57,447 bases of DNA from VFKU01 sp964411925 (GCA_964411925.1 CAYPNI010000009.1:1-57447), one strand, 5' to 3'. Shown: positions 43,122 to 52,830, counted from the first letter of the stretch. The notes: generated from the sequence alone by a model not told the origin. Program-made: numbers and translations.

Positions 43122-43613
43122 GTGTCAGAACCGCTTGATAGTTCCATTGTGGACCAGGCCAAGGCGCTGCATCAAACCCTGCGTGAACTCCAGGAGCGCA
43201 TCCTCGTGCGGAATCCCCGCTCGGCCGCGCGTTCGATGGGACGCCAACGCGAATTCTCGGTCGCGCAACTGACCACGCTTACGGTCATCCGGAACCGGCC
43301 CAGCCTGAGCCTCAAAGAACTCGCCGCCGCGACTTTTGTATCCTCTCCGTCCGCATCGGCCATGGTAGACAAGCTCGTGGATCTGGGCCTGGTGGAGCGG
43401 CGTTCCAGCGAGACGGATCGCCGCGAGATTCGCATCTCGCTGACGCTCGAAGGCGAAGAGGCCGCGGGCGCCTTCGAAGGTGAATCGTTGCGAACGCTGG
43501 TCGAACTGCTCGATCGCGTCGGCCCTGAAACCGCCCGCAAATGGGGTGAAGTCTACATGCGCATTCAGGAATGCCTTGATCGGGATAAAAGCGAAGCACT
43601 CGTGGCCAAGTAA
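43122..43613 (+). CDS. MarR-family transcriptional regulator
   Basis: 163 residues, GTG start. The winged helix has LSLKELAAATFVSSPSASAMVDKLVDLGLVERRSSETDRREIRI, the canonical MarR recognition helix and wing; flanking helices form the dimer. A region LVRNPRSAARSMGRQRE precedes it. It lies 28 bases before an efflux adaptor gene and probably represses it. The 267-base gap upstream (42855-43121) shows no other gene. Confidence 0.93.
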   Translation: MSEPLDSSIVDQAKALHQTLRELQERILVRNPRSAARSMGRQREFSVAQLTTLTVIRNRPSLSLKELAAATFVSSPSASAMVDKLVDLGLVERRSSETDRREIRISLTLEGEEAAGAFEGESLRTLVELLDRVGPETARKWGEVYMRIQECLDRDKSEALVAK

Positions 43614-43641
43614 GCGAGTGAGCAAGCAGGTTGGGGAGTCC

Positions 43642-45015
43642 ATGAGCGAGAAAAAGGAATCCGGCGAAGCCCGGCGCATACTCGTCAGTCTTGGTCTGGG
43701 CCTGGTGGTGATTGTCGTGTCAGTCGTGCTGTCTCTGGGCATGGCCGCGCGCAAGAAACCGCCCGTCCAGGCGGAGATCGCCGAGCGCGCGGTGCGTGTC
43801 GATGTGCTCAGCGTGCGCCACGAAGATGTCACGGTGCACATCACCGGCTTCGGCGAGGCCCGCGCGCGCGACGAGGTCACCGTGTCGCCCGAAGTTTCCG
43901 GGCGGGTCGAGAGCGTGCATCCGCGCCTGGAAATCGGCGAAGTCATCCCCGCGGGCGAGGCGCTGTTCACAATCGACAGCCGCGACTACCGCGCACGCGT
44001 CGCGGAGGCGCAGGCAAACGTGGAACAGTTGTCCGCGGCGATCGCGCGGCTGGAAAAGCAGTACGCAACGGACAAAGAGCGGCTTTCGACGTACGCCAGT
44101 TCGCGCGACGTGGCCAAGCGCGATTACGAACGATCCATGCGGCTGTTCAAGGACGAAAACATCGAGTCCGAGACGGCGGTCGGACAGCGGGAAACGCAAT
44201 ACAACCTTGCGCAGGACGCGTACAGCCAGTTCGCGCAGAGCCTGGCGCTCTATCCCCTGCGGATCGAAGAAGCCAGAAGCAATCTGGCCGCGGCGACGGC
44301 GGCGCTCGAACGCGCGCAGGCCGATCTCGAGCGGACCGTGGTGCGCGCGCCGTTCGACGGGCGCCTCAAAGACGTGGACGTCGAGACGAACGAATGGATC
44401 GCGCCGGGCAACCCGCTGCTGACGCTGGTGGACGACTCGACGCTGCAAATCGCCGTGCCGCTGAACAGCCTGGACGTCAGTCAGTGGATTCAGTTCGCCT
44501 CCGACGATGCGCCGCAAGGCCGCGCGTGGTTCCGCGAGACGGCCCACGTGCCCGTGGAAGTCGCGTGGTCCGAATCGCTCACGGCGAACCGGTGGGAAGG
44601 CACGCTCGAGCGCGTCGCCCGTTACGACGAAGAGACCCGCACGGTCACGCTCATCGTGAACATCCCCGGCGAGGAAGCGCGCCAGCCTCGCGAAGGCAGC
44701 CTGCCGCTCGTGGAGGGCATGTTCTGCCGCGTGCGAATCCCCGGCAAGGTCGCCAAGTCCGTCGTGCGCCTGCCCGCGGAGTCGGTCGGTTTTGACGCGG
44801 ACGCCTCCGGCATGCGCACGGTCTACGTGGCAGCGCCCGACACCGAAACCTCGGCGGTTCGCCTTGAAACACGCAAGGTGAAAGAGTCACACGTGGACGG
44901 GCAGTTTGTCTACGTCTCCGAGGGGCTCGAAGACGGCGAGCAGGTGATCGTGACCCGCCTGATCAATCCGCTCGAACGCACCCTGCTCGACGTCAAGGAA
45001 GCGTCCGCGCGATAG
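43642..45015 (+). CDS. efflux-pump membrane fusion protein (RND/HlyD-type adaptor)
   Basis: 457 residues from the ATG at 43642 with GGGGAG upstream. An N-terminal TM anchor (LVSLGLGLVVIVVSVVLSLG), a lipoyl half (VTVHITGFGEARARDEVTVS, VSGRVESVHPRLEIGEVIPAGEALFTID), a long helical hairpin (about 110-215), the second lipoyl half (VVRAPFDGRLKDVDVETNEWI) and a C-terminal beta-barrel. These adaptors link an inner-membrane pump to an outer-membrane channel. No RND, ABC or MFS pump gene and no TolC-like gene follows; the next gene is on the other strand. It may serve a pump encoded elsewhere. Confidence 0.9.
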   Translation: MSEKKESGEARRILVSLGLGLVVIVVSVVLSLGMAARKKPPVQAEIAERAVRVDVLSVRHEDVTVHITGFGEARARDEVTVSPEVSGRVESVHPRLEIGEVIPAGEALFTIDSRDYRARVAEAQANVEQLSAAIARLEKQYATDKERLSTYASSRDVAKRDYERSMRLFKDENIESETAVGQRETQYNLAQDAYSQFAQSLALYPLRIEEARSNLAAATAALERAQADLERTVVRAPFDGRLKDVDVETNEWIAPGNPLLTLVDDSTLQIAVPLNSLDVSQWIQFASDDAPQGRAWFRETAHVPVEVAWSESLTANRWEGTLERVARYDEETRTVTLIVNIPGEEARQPREGSLPLVEGMFCRVRIPGKVAKSVVRLPAESVGFDADASGMRTVYVAAPDTETSAVRLETRKVKESHVDGQFVYVSEGLEDGEQVIVTRLINPLERTLLDVKEASAR

Positions 45016-45023
45016 CGCGTTAG

Positions 45024-46415
45024 TTACGCGGGGTTCGGCTCGGGCGTATCCACTTCGGCCGGCTTCTCGTAGTCCTCGGTCCGGTATACGGTAACCTGGT
45101 TGCCGCCGGATCGCTTCGCGTCGTACATCATCGAATCCGTGAACTGGATGAACGTCCGCGGCGAATAGCTGTCGTGATAGCTCATCAATCCCACGCTCAT
45201 CGTGAGCAAGTCGAACCGTCGCGACGCGAACAACTCCCGGATACGCTGCGCGATGCGCAATGACGTTTCCTCCGACGCCTCGGGCAGGATCACCATGAAT
45301 TCGTCGCCCCCGTAGCGGAACCCCAAGTCGACGTGTTCACGCGTGCATTCGGAGATGACGCGCGCGACCTCGCGCAGCACGCGGTCGCCCTCGAGATGCC
45401 CGTGCGCGTCGTTGTACGACTTGAACCGGTCGATGTCGAGCAGGAGCAACGAAAGCGGATGCTTCTGGCGTTTCGCGCGCTCGATTTCGGCCTCGAGCCG
45501 CTCATAAAAGTAGCGCAGGTTGTACAACCCGGTCAGCCCGTCCCGGATCGTCATTTCCTTGAGTTCCTGTTCGAGCCGTTTTTGTTCGGTGATGTCCTTG
45601 CACATCAGCACGATGGACGCGGGCTTGTCGTCGGCACCCAGCACGACCGAGACCGAAAGATTGACAGGCACCGGCGTGCCCTCGCGGTGCTTGAACTCGG
45701 TCTCATAGTTCTGGAGCGGCCGATCGGGCGAGATGACCCGCCGGACGTACTTGGCTTCCTCCGTGCCGCCGATATAGAACTCGCCTATGGGCCGGCCGAC
45801 CAGGTCTTCTCCCGCGTATCCGAACATATGCTGCGCGCCGCGGTTGGCAAACGTGATCCGGTCATCCTGCGAGACGGTGATGATCCCGTCGACGGTGCTG
45901 TTGATGAGATTGCTGAGGTAGCGTTCCGTCTCGCTCAGGCGCTGGTTGGCGCGCTCAAGGTCGGAAGTCGCCTCCTGCACGCGCTCTTCCAGGCGGTCGC
46001 GATACGTGCGGTTCTCCCGGACCAGCCTGCGCTTCTCGAGCGCGCGGTCGATACATATCTGCATCTCTTCGAAGTCGAACGGCTTGAGCACGTAGTCATC
46101 GGCACCGGCGCGGAGCGCCGCGATCGCGCTGGTCGCGTCCGATTTGCCGGTCATCACGATGACACTCAAATCCGGACAGATGATGCGCGCGGCACGGGCG
46201 AGTTCGATGCCGCCCATCTCCGGCATCATGATGTCCGTCAGCAACAGGCAGGCCTCGCGCGTGCGCAACAGCTCAAGCGCCGTGCGCGGCGTATTGGCCA
46301 CCACACAGTCGTAGCCCTTGGTGCCCAGGTGCTCCTGAAGAATATCGAGAATGATGCTCTCGTCGTCCACAATCAGCAGACAGGCTTCTTCAGTGTGGAC
46401 AGAGTAATCCCCCAC
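45024..46415 (-). CDS. receiver-PAS-GGDEF diguanylate cyclase
   Basis: 463 residues from a GTG at 46415 with GGGAG about ten bases upstream; the frame to 46793 overlaps another gene. A receiver domain (LLIVDDES, phosphoacceptor in LLTDIMMPEMGG, Lys in VLKPFDFEE), a coiled coil, a PAS domain with PAC (about 170-290) and a GGDEF domain (RYGGDEFMV, intact) making cyclic di-GMP. The inhibitory I-site, normally RxxD five residues before the A-site, reads EHVD, so product inhibition is probably lost. No EAL domain. Follows the small tail-anchored gene by 44 bases on the same strand. Confidence 0.93.
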   Translation of the reverse strand: MGDYSVHTEEACLLIVDDESIILDILQEHLGTKGYDCVVANTPRTALELLRTREACLLLTDIMMPEMGGIELARAARIICPDLSVIVMTGKSDATSAIAALRAGADDYVLKPFDFEEMQICIDRALEKRRLVRENRTYRDRLEERVQEATSDLERANQRLSETERYLSNLINSTVDGIITVSQDDRITFANRGAQHMFGYAGEDLVGRPIGEFYIGGTEEAKYVRRVISPDRPLQNYETEFKHREGTPVPVNLSVSVVLGADDKPASIVLMCKDITEQKRLEQELKEMTIRDGLTGLYNLRYFYERLEAEIERAKRQKHPLSLLLLDIDRFKSYNDAHGHLEGDRVLREVARVISECTREHVDLGFRYGGDEFMVILPEASEETSLRIAQRIRELFASRRFDLLTMSVGLMSYHDSYSPRTFIQFTDSMMYDAKRSGGNQVTVYRTEDYEKPAEVDTPEPNPA

Positions 46416-46459
46416 TCGCTGATTGCTCCCTTTGCGCTGGCTGACGGGACCCAAACCGC

Positions 46460-46723
46460 CTAGAGCCACTTGACGACGATAATCATCACGACGCACGAAC
46501 CAATGCCGATGGCCATCTGCGACTTGGTGGGCCCGGAGCCTTCTTCGGCGATTTTGCCGCTGGCGAGCGAGCCGCTCACGCCTTTGCGTTGTGCGATTTG
46601 CTTGTCCACGGTTTTTGCGGCATCGGAATCGTTCTGGGCGTGCGCCGCGGGAGCCGCGATCCCGATGAAAAGAAGGAGCAACGCGCACAATGCGGCCGTC
46701 GCAACGAGTTTTTTGACGTTCAT
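46460..46723 (-). CDS. small exported or membrane protein of unknown function
   Basis: 87 residues from the ATG at 46723, which has AAGGAG eight bases upstream. A signal peptide (KLVATAALCALLLLFIGIAAPAAHA) and a C-terminal TM helix (MAIGIGSCVVMIIVVKWL) flank a 40-residue polar middle. It is therefore an inner-membrane protein with a short periplasmic loop. Not recognised. It precedes the diguanylate cyclase gene by 44 bases and may be co-transcribed. Confidence 0.6.
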   Translation of the reverse strand: MNVKKLVATAALCALLLLFIGIAAPAAHAQNDSDAAKTVDKQIAQRKGVSGSLASGKIAEEGSGPTKSQMAIGIGSCVVMIIVVKWL

Positions 46724-46934
46724 CGGACCATCTCCTTTGTCGAGCGGGCCACGCCACCCCCAGACGCCGTATTGTAATCCCATTGTCCACCAAAGGAAAG
46801 GCAACTTGCCACTCCCCTCCACGCGCCTCCTAAGTGCGCGGATTGCAGCACCGTAGACCGCTTTTTGTGAACGCCGGGCCGCCAGACCCGTGGCAATTGC
46901 CCGGAATCGCCCGATTCCGTACCATTCAGCGCCA

Positions 46935-47687
46935 ATGCGGTACCGAACCCCATTTGACGTCCGTTTTTTCGAGACGGATCGGGCCGCCCGGCTCACGCCC
47001 GTGGCCCTGTTCAACTACCTGCAGGAGGCCGCCGTGTGCCACGGCGACGCGGTGGGCGTGGACGGCGGCGCCCTGTATAAGGCGGGTTACGTCTGGATGA
47101 TGAATCGCCTGCGGATCGAGGTGGCGCGGTATCCGCTGCGCCGCGAGCGAGTGATCGTCGAGACCTGGGGCTCGCGCTTCAAGGGCATGTTCGCCACGCG
47201 AGAATGGCGGGTGACCTCCGAGGACGGCGGGGCCCTGGCCTCGGCGACGGGCCGCTGGGTGATGCTGGGCGGGGAACCCAAGCGCATCGTGCGCATCCCC
47301 GCGTTCGTGAGCGAGCACTACGGCGAATATCCCGACCGGGCGCTGGACGACGCCTTTGACCGGATGAACCCGCCGGCGGAGATCCACTGCACCCGCAGCT
47401 TCCATGTCCGGTTCAGCGAGCTCGATACGAACCAGCACGCCAATAGCGCGAGTTACGTCGATTGGTGTCTCGAAGCCGTCCCGATCACGGTGCTCGATGC
47501 GTACCTTCCGGCGATGTTCGAGATCACGTTCAAGAAGGAATGCCGGCTCGGCGAGGAACTCGCCTCGCGAAGCGAGGAACTTCCCGACAGTACCGCGGGG
47601 GTCCGCCGGTTCCGGCACGGCCTGTGGCGATCGTCCGACGATGCGTTGCTCGCGATCGCCGCGAGCGAATGGCGGCCGGCTCCATGA
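46935..47687 (+). CDS. acyl-ACP thioesterase-like double-hotdog protein
   Basis: 250 residues from the ATG at 46935. Two hotdog halves: the first with FDVRFFETDRAARLTPVALFNYLQEAAVCHGDAVG, the second with FHVRFSELDTNQHANSASYVDWCLEA, the latter holding the N-H pair typical of FatA/FatB-type thioesterases. It releases fatty acids from ACP or a similar carrier. Its TGA overlaps the ATG of the NDH-SelD fusion gene (ATGA), so the two are translationally coupled. A functional link to selenium metabolism is not obvious. Confidence 0.85.
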   Translation: MRYRTPFDVRFFETDRAARLTPVALFNYLQEAAVCHGDAVGVDGGALYKAGYVWMMNRLRIEVARYPLRRERVIVETWGSRFKGMFATREWRVTSEDGGALASATGRWVMLGGEPKRIVRIPAFVSEHYGEYPDRALDDAFDRMNPPAEIHCTRSFHVRFSELDTNQHANSASYVDWCLEAVPITVLDAYLPAMFEITFKKECRLGEELASRSEELPDSTAGVRRFRHGLWRSSDDALLAIAASEWRPAP

Positions 47688-49927
47688 GCACCGGCCCGCG
47701 GCTGGTGCTGGTCGGCGGCGGGCACAGCCACGTCGAGGTGCTGCGCCGCTTCGGGATGATGGGTGCGCCGCCGTGCAACCTCACGCTGGTCGCGCGCGAC
47801 ATGCTCGCCCCCTACTCCGGGATGCTGCCCGGATTCATCGCGGGGCACTACAGGCACGCGGAGTGCCACATCGATGTGCGACCGCTCGCGCGAGCAGCCG
47901 GCGCGCGGGTTTGCCACGCCGAAGTAACCGGCATCGATTTCGAACGGAGCATCCTGCACTGCGCGGGCCGCCCCGAAGTGCCCTTCGATGTGCTCGCCAT
48001 CAACGCCGGATCGAGACCGGAATTCGCGGACGTGCCCGGCGCGCGCGAGCACGCGTGGCCGGCCAAGCCGGTTGACGCCCTCATCGCGCGCTGGGAGGCG
48101 CTGCTGGATGACCTGGCCCGCGCGCCGCGGGCGCACGGCATCGTCGTCGTTGGCGCGGGGGCCGGCGGCGTGGAGTTGTCGCTCGCCATGCGGCACCGGC
48201 TGAACGACGGGCCGACCGCGCTGGCCCGAAGCGTTCAGTTCGCCCTCGTGGAAGCCGGCACGAGCATTCTGCCGTCGCACGCGGAGAGCGTGCGGCGACG
48301 TATGTCGCGCGCGCTTCAGCGGCACGGCATCGTGGTGCACTCGGGGGAACGTGTCGCCGAAGTCATTGCGGGCGAACTCCGGTGCGAGTCGGGACGGTCC
48401 GTTCCCTTCGACACGCTGATCTGGACGACGCACGCGGCGCCGCTCGAGTGGCTGCGCGGGTGCGGACTCGCCACGGACGAACAGGGTTTCGTCGCGGTGA
48501 ACGCGTCGCTCCAAAGCATCTCGCACCCGAACGTGTTCGCGTCCGGCGACGCGGCGAGCTTGCAACACGCGCCGCGGCCGAAATCGGGCGTGTTCGCGGT
48601 GCGTGAAGGGCCGCCACTGGCGGAGAACCTGCGGCGATGGTTGGCGAACGAACCGCTGGAACGTTACGAACCTCAGGCCCGACACCTGTCACTCATCAGC
48701 ACGGGAAACCGCCATGCCGTTGCGTCCTGGGGAGGATTCTCCGCCGAGGGCGCGTGGGTCTGGCGTTGGAAGGACCATATCGACCGCACGTGGATGGCGA
48801 AGTATCAACGACTCCCGATGGGAGGGCGTATGGGAGGGCGAGCATACCCGCGGGCCGATTCCTCCACGTTGTCATCCCCGCAAAGGCCGGAACCTCGCGA
48901 CCCCATGCAGTGCGCGGGGTGCGGTGCGAAACTCGGTCACGACGTATTGCAACGCGCGCTTGATCGGCTTCAAACCGTGTCGCGCCCCGACGTGATCATC
49001 GGGCTGGACTCGCCCGATGACGCTGCGATCGTTGAGCCGCCCCACGGCATGTTGTCGGTGCACACTATTGACGCGTTCCCCGCTCTTGTCGCCGACCCGT
49101 ACCTTGCAGGTCGAATCGCCGCGGTCCACTGCCTCTCGGACATCTACGCGATGGGCGCAACGCCGCACACGGCGCTGGCCGTCGCCACGCTGCCCCAGGC
49201 ACACCCCGGGGTGCAGGAAGACACGCTCGTCGATTTGCTGGCCGGCGCGCTCAGCGTGCTCATGCCCGAGCACGCGGCCCTCATCGGCGGACACACAATC
49301 GAAGGCGAGCGCCTCGAGTTTGGCCTGAGCGTCAACGGCGTCATCGCGCGTGAAAGGCTGTTGAACGCCACCAGACCGCAACCAGACGATCGCCTCATCC
49401 TGACGAAACCGCTCGGCATCGGCGCAATATTTGCCGCCGATATGCGCGGTGAAGCGCGATCGCCGTGGATCGCCGAGGCTGTCGCCCTCGCGACGCGGTC
49501 CAACGCCGATGCCGCGCGCATCCTGTTCGGCCATGACGCGACCGCCTGCACCGACGTGACCGGCTTTGGCCTCGCCGGCCACCTGCTAAATCTTCTGCGC
49601 AAGTACAAGGTCGGCGCCGAAGTCGTGCTCGACAGCGTGCCGGTGTTGGAAGGCGCCAGATTCGCCACGCGCGCGGGCATCCGCTCGACGTTGTATCCGG
49701 CAAACGCCGCAGCCGCAACCGACATCGATGCGAGCGAACCAACGCGCGACAATGACGCCTATCCCCTGCTCTTCGACCCGCAGACCGGCGGCGGCCTGGT
49801 CGCGTCCATTCCCGCCGATCGGGCCGCGTCCTGCGTCGAAGCTCTCCACGCGGCGGGATACGATTGCGCGTCGGACATCGGCAGAATCCAATCCGTATCG
49901 GGTACACCGCCAATCCGTGCCGTCTAA
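47684..49927 (+). CDS. selD: NADH-dehydrogenase-like / selenide, water dikinase fusion
   Basis: 747 residues. The first 385 are a flavin-dependent pyridine-nucleotide oxidoreductase: FAD site LVLVGGGHSHVEVL, NAD site VVVGAGAGGVELSLAM, and GD near NVFASGDAAS. The rest is SelD, which makes selenophosphate from selenide and ATP. Its catalytic Cys413 and Lys416 lie in CAGCGAKLG, so this is a Cys-type, not a Sec-type, enzyme; metal/ATP motifs include LDSPDDAAIV and GGHTIEGERLEFG. NDH-SelD fusions are known in several bacterial groups and may deliver reduced selenium to SelD. It feeds the selA-selB-tRNA-Sec locus 5 kb away. It overlaps the thioesterase gene by four bases. Confidence 0.93.
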   Translation: MSTGPRLVLVGGGHSHVEVLRRFGMMGAPPCNLTLVARDMLAPYSGMLPGFIAGHYRHAECHIDVRPLARAAGARVCHAEVTGIDFERSILHCAGRPEVPFDVLAINAGSRPEFADVPGAREHAWPAKPVDALIARWEALLDDLARAPRAHGIVVVGAGAGGVELSLAMRHRLNDGPTALARSVQFALVEAGTSILPSHAESVRRRMSRALQRHGIVVHSGERVAEVIAGELRCESGRSVPFDTLIWTTHAAPLEWLRGCGLATDEQGFVAVNASLQSISHPNVFASGDAASLQHAPRPKSGVFAVREGPPLAENLRRWLANEPLERYEPQARHLSLISTGNRHAVASWGGFSAEGAWVWRWKDHIDRTWMAKYQRLPMGGRMGGRAYPRADSSTLSSPQRPEPRDPMQCAGCGAKLGHDVLQRALDRLQTVSRPDVIIGLDSPDDAAIVEPPHGMLSVHTIDAFPALVADPYLAGRIAAVHCLSDIYAMGATPHTALAVATLPQAHPGVQEDTLVDLLAGALSVLMPEHAALIGGHTIEGERLEFGLSVNGVIARERLLNATRPQPDDRLILTKPLGIGAIFAADMRGEARSPWIAEAVALATRSNADAARILFGHDATACTDVTGFGLAGHLLNLLRKYKVGAEVVLDSVPVLEGARFATRAGIRSTLYPANAAAATDIDASEPTRDNDAYPLLFDPQTGGGLVASIPADRAASCVEALHAAGYDCASDIGRIQSVSGTPPIRAV

Positions 49928-49928
49928 T

Positions 49929-51662
49929 TCAGATTCCGTTGGTTTCGCGCCCGGGCTGTGCGAGTCGCAATCGATTCTGATTGCGAACGCTCCATACCGC
50001 GCCGATCGCGAGCAGCGCGAAGCCCGCGACGATGTAGCGCCAGCCGCCGGCTTCGCTCGCGCCAAGATAGATGAGACGCGATGCGGGAATGCACAGCAGC
50101 AGGCTGCCGATGGTGTCGCGCGTACGCCAGAACGCAACGGCCGCGATACCCGCGAACGATATGGCGGCGTAGACGGCTGCGTCGGTCTCGCGGAATCCGG
50201 CGAACGTCGTTGCGCAGATGCCCAGTGCCGCTGCGCCCAGCCACAACAACACGGGCGGCACCTTCCGGCCGAACCATAGGGCAGTGAGCAGGACGCCTAT
50301 GCCGAAAAACATCCCCTTGAGCGACAGGCGGTCGCCGTCGACCAGTTCGTCGTATCGCAACCAGCCGTTCAGCGGCGGGAGATGCGGACCGATGAGGGCG
50401 GTGAGTGTCGCAGCCGCTATCCAAAGTTGCGGTTGGCGATAGAGGAGAAGAACGACTACACCAAGAATCGCCGCGCCCGTTCCGAATACGTCGCCGTCCA
50501 CCCTCTGCACGCCTCCGCTGCCGGTCACCGGCGTCCAGAACACGACCGCGGCGAACACATACGCTGCCGCAACGGTGGCAAGATCGCGGATTCGATGCCG
50601 CAATGCCATCCACATCAGCGCGGCGGCGATCGCGAGCATCGTGAAGGCCGGGCGCAGCATCAGGCCGTAACCGAGGCCCGCTTCGCGATCGTAGGACTCG
50701 ACGATGACGGCCATCGACATGGCGATCAACGCCAATCCGCCTGCGCCGTACGCGGCTGGGCGCGTCAAGAGGCCGAAGCCACGCGCGATCTCGAGTATGG
50801 TCAACGACGCGATACCGATGAGCGGAACGTAATCCACGAAATAGAACGGTATGTCGAAGACGTACCGTGCCGCGTAGACATGGACGGCCGTTCCGGCGAC
50901 GAGCGTGGCCATAAACGTCCAGGCCATCGCGGGGCTGCGCAGGAAGACCGTTCGCTGCTGTGCGTCGGCCGGTTTCGCCCTCGCGGCATCGACGAAGAGC
51001 AACGCTACGGCGACCACCGGAATCCATGCCGAAACGGGCCACACGTCTGAAGCGAGGCGGACCGCTTCGACGTCCGCGCCGATGTAGTACGCGATGCACG
51101 GCGATGCAAGAGCATTCCAGAGGAACAGGACGGCAACGCCAGACATCGCCCAGTTGCCGAACTGTGGGCAGATGTGGCTGCGAATGGCCGCCAACTGTGT
51201 CAGCGCTACAGCGGCTACGGTCGCGCCCACTCCAAGGACGGCCAGGGGCGCGTCGTTGGCAACCGTGGACACCAGCATGCCCGACGTGACGAGAAAAACG
51301 GCGACGAGAATCAACAGCGACACGGAGTCGCGCACAATCGCCCAGCGCACGACCAGCGCGAGCATGACCGCGAACAGGCAGAATTCGTATGCGCCGATGG
51401 CGCCAATGGCGGGCAGTGTTTTGCTCAGCGCCGATGTCGTCCCCAACACCGGCCCAACGATCGACGATAATCCGGCGAAGATCGAGACGGCGCTAAGGCA
51501 GAACAAAACGCTTCCGCCGGTCGCATGGAAGAAATCACGAAGGGCCTTGAGATCCCTGTCTTCGATCAGTGGTCCAGCGGCGACCCGTCGCCGGGTCCAG
51601 TCCGTCTCGATCTCAGGTGGGGCGGCGTTCGGGTTTGGCGTACCGGCTTCGCGTTCGTCCAT
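49929..51662 (-). CDS. polytopic integral membrane protein of unknown function
   Basis: 577 residues from the ATG at 51662, preceded by GAGGTG eight bases away. A polar N terminus of about 40 residues is followed by roughly 15-17 TM helices with short loops, over almost the entire length. There are no transporter motifs I can name; the layout recalls DUF2157/DUF2339-like polytopic proteins, but I do not assign it. It is convergent with the selD fusion (one base apart). Confidence 0.65.
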   Translation of the reverse strand: MDEREAGTPNPNAAPPEIETDWTRRRVAAGPLIEDRDLKALRDFFHATGGSVLFCLSAVSIFAGLSSIVGPVLGTTSALSKTLPAIGAIGAYEFCLFAVMLALVVRWAIVRDSVSLLILVAVFLVTSGMLVSTVANDAPLAVLGVGATVAAVALTQLAAIRSHICPQFGNWAMSGVAVLFLWNALASPCIAYYIGADVEAVRLASDVWPVSAWIPVVAVALLFVDAARAKPADAQQRTVFLRSPAMAWTFMATLVAGTAVHVYAARYVFDIPFYFVDYVPLIGIASLTILEIARGFGLLTRPAAYGAGGLALIAMSMAVIVESYDREAGLGYGLMLRPAFTMLAIAAALMWMALRHRIRDLATVAAAYVFAAVVFWTPVTGSGGVQRVDGDVFGTGAAILGVVVLLLYRQPQLWIAAATLTALIGPHLPPLNGWLRYDELVDGDRLSLKGMFFGIGVLLTALWFGRKVPPVLLWLGAAALGICATTFAGFRETDAAVYAAISFAGIAAVAFWRTRDTIGSLLLCIPASRLIYLGASEAGGWRYIVAGFALLAIGAVWSVRNQNRLRLAQPGRETNGI

Positions 51663-51872
51663 GGCAATCGCACCTCGCGTGCGACCGCTTCCCGCCCCAC
51701 CCACGACTCTATACCGTTAATGCCTATTTGTCCAGTAAATCTAGTGTGGGTGTAATGTTGAGCATCCCGAGCGCGCGGGACAGCATTGAATTTTCGATCC
51801 GCACCGCCCGAAATCCTCGAGGCGATCGCGCGGCCCGTGAGTGAACGCTCACGTTGGCCACTGCTTACGGCG

Positions 51873-52829
51873 TCAATTGCACTCCGCGACGAGCGGGCCC
51901 GACAACTCGCTCAGGAAAAACAACCGTCCCGCGAGCGTCGGCATGAACGTGCTCGGGATCCAGGGCGTGGGTTTGTGGTGCAGCGTCATCCACAGCGACA
52001 TGCCCTGCCACATCATGCCGCGGCCGAGCGCGCCGTCGCAGCCGCCGATGATGCGATCGGATTGCAGGAACAGCCCCGGGCCGACCGTGTTCGCGCGCGT
52101 GGATACGAGCGTGGTCCGGCTCTTGAAGCTCGTGATCGCGTTTTGTTCGATGGTCATCGGGTGTAGTTTCGCGGCAAGCCGAAAATCGGCGGACTTCCAC
52201 TCCTTGATCGTCGCGTATTCCTCCGCGAAGTGCGGTTCCCAGAACGCGATGTGACACGCGCGGCCGATGCCGAACACAGTGATCAGTTTCGCGCCGCGGC
52301 GCTTGAGCGCGCGGATTCGCCGGCCGAACGTGGGCAGCGCCGCGCGTGTCGCGAAATGGCGCTGCGACTTCGGCGGCGCGAGTTTTCCGAGCGGGCCGTA
52401 GAAGGCGCCCTCCATCGCGTTCTGGAATGCGCCGGGGTCGCTCGCCGGCAGAGTGTTGCCCTTCGCGTCGCTCCACTCGTCCATGTTGAAACCGTGGACG
52501 TGTTTGCCGCTTACACCCCATTCCTTGAGGAACCAGACCGCCCACCGGTACATCCCCATCGGCCCGACGGGGAGGATGAACGCGATCGGCCGGCGCGCGG
52601 CCGCCGCGTCTGCGATCTCGCGGGCGATTTCGTGGCCGAGCATCACGTCGAAATCCTCGAGCGTCTCGCAGGCCACCGGCTCGAAACGCTTGTTCCACCA
52701 CCGTTCGCGGCGCGTAATCGTCTCCGGCGGCCTCGCGCAGCACTTGTCGATCGCCGCGAGGTCCCAGCCTTTCGGAAAGTAGTCTTCGAGCATGGATCCC
52801 TTGAGCGTCGTGAGCAGATTGATCGCCAT
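51873..52829 (-). CDS. glucosamine-6-phosphate deaminase/isomerase-like protein
   Basis: 318 residues, start ATG 52829, one base after the PIG-L stop; an in-frame ATG at 52841 would overlap it. NagB-type motifs are FNMDEW (the Asp of the first catalytic step) and GIGRACHIAFWEP, matching GVGxDGHIAFNEP of NagB. The His and Glu of the catalytic triad remain, but the Asp (D141 in E. coli NagB) is Ala. The active site is therefore altered and the enzyme may act on a related sugar phosphate or by a different mechanism. Such NagB-like proteins paired with PIG-L deacetylases are common in Planctomycetes-related genomes. Confidence 0.82.
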   Translation of the reverse strand: MAINLLTTLKGSMLEDYFPKGWDLAAIDKCCARPPETITRRERWWNKRFEPVACETLEDFDVMLGHEIAREIADAAAARRPIAFILPVGPMGMYRWAVWFLKEWGVSGKHVHGFNMDEWSDAKGNTLPASDPGAFQNAMEGAFYGPLGKLAPPKSQRHFATRAALPTFGRRIRALKRRGAKLITVFGIGRACHIAFWEPHFAEEYATIKEWKSADFRLAAKLHPMTIEQNAITSFKSRTTLVSTRANTVGPGLFLQSDRIIGGCDGALGRGMMWQGMSLWMTLHHKPTPWIPSTFMPTLAGRLFFLSELSGPLVAECN

Positions 52830-52830
52830 G

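Noticed and set aside
48900..48935. Selenocysteine in the SelD active site
   Set aside because: The codon at the catalytic position is TGC (Cys); no in-frame TGA.
51836..51853. Palindrome CGTGAG-N6-CTCACG downstream of the NagB-like gene
   Set aside because: Good arms but no T-run or promoter context; could be chance.
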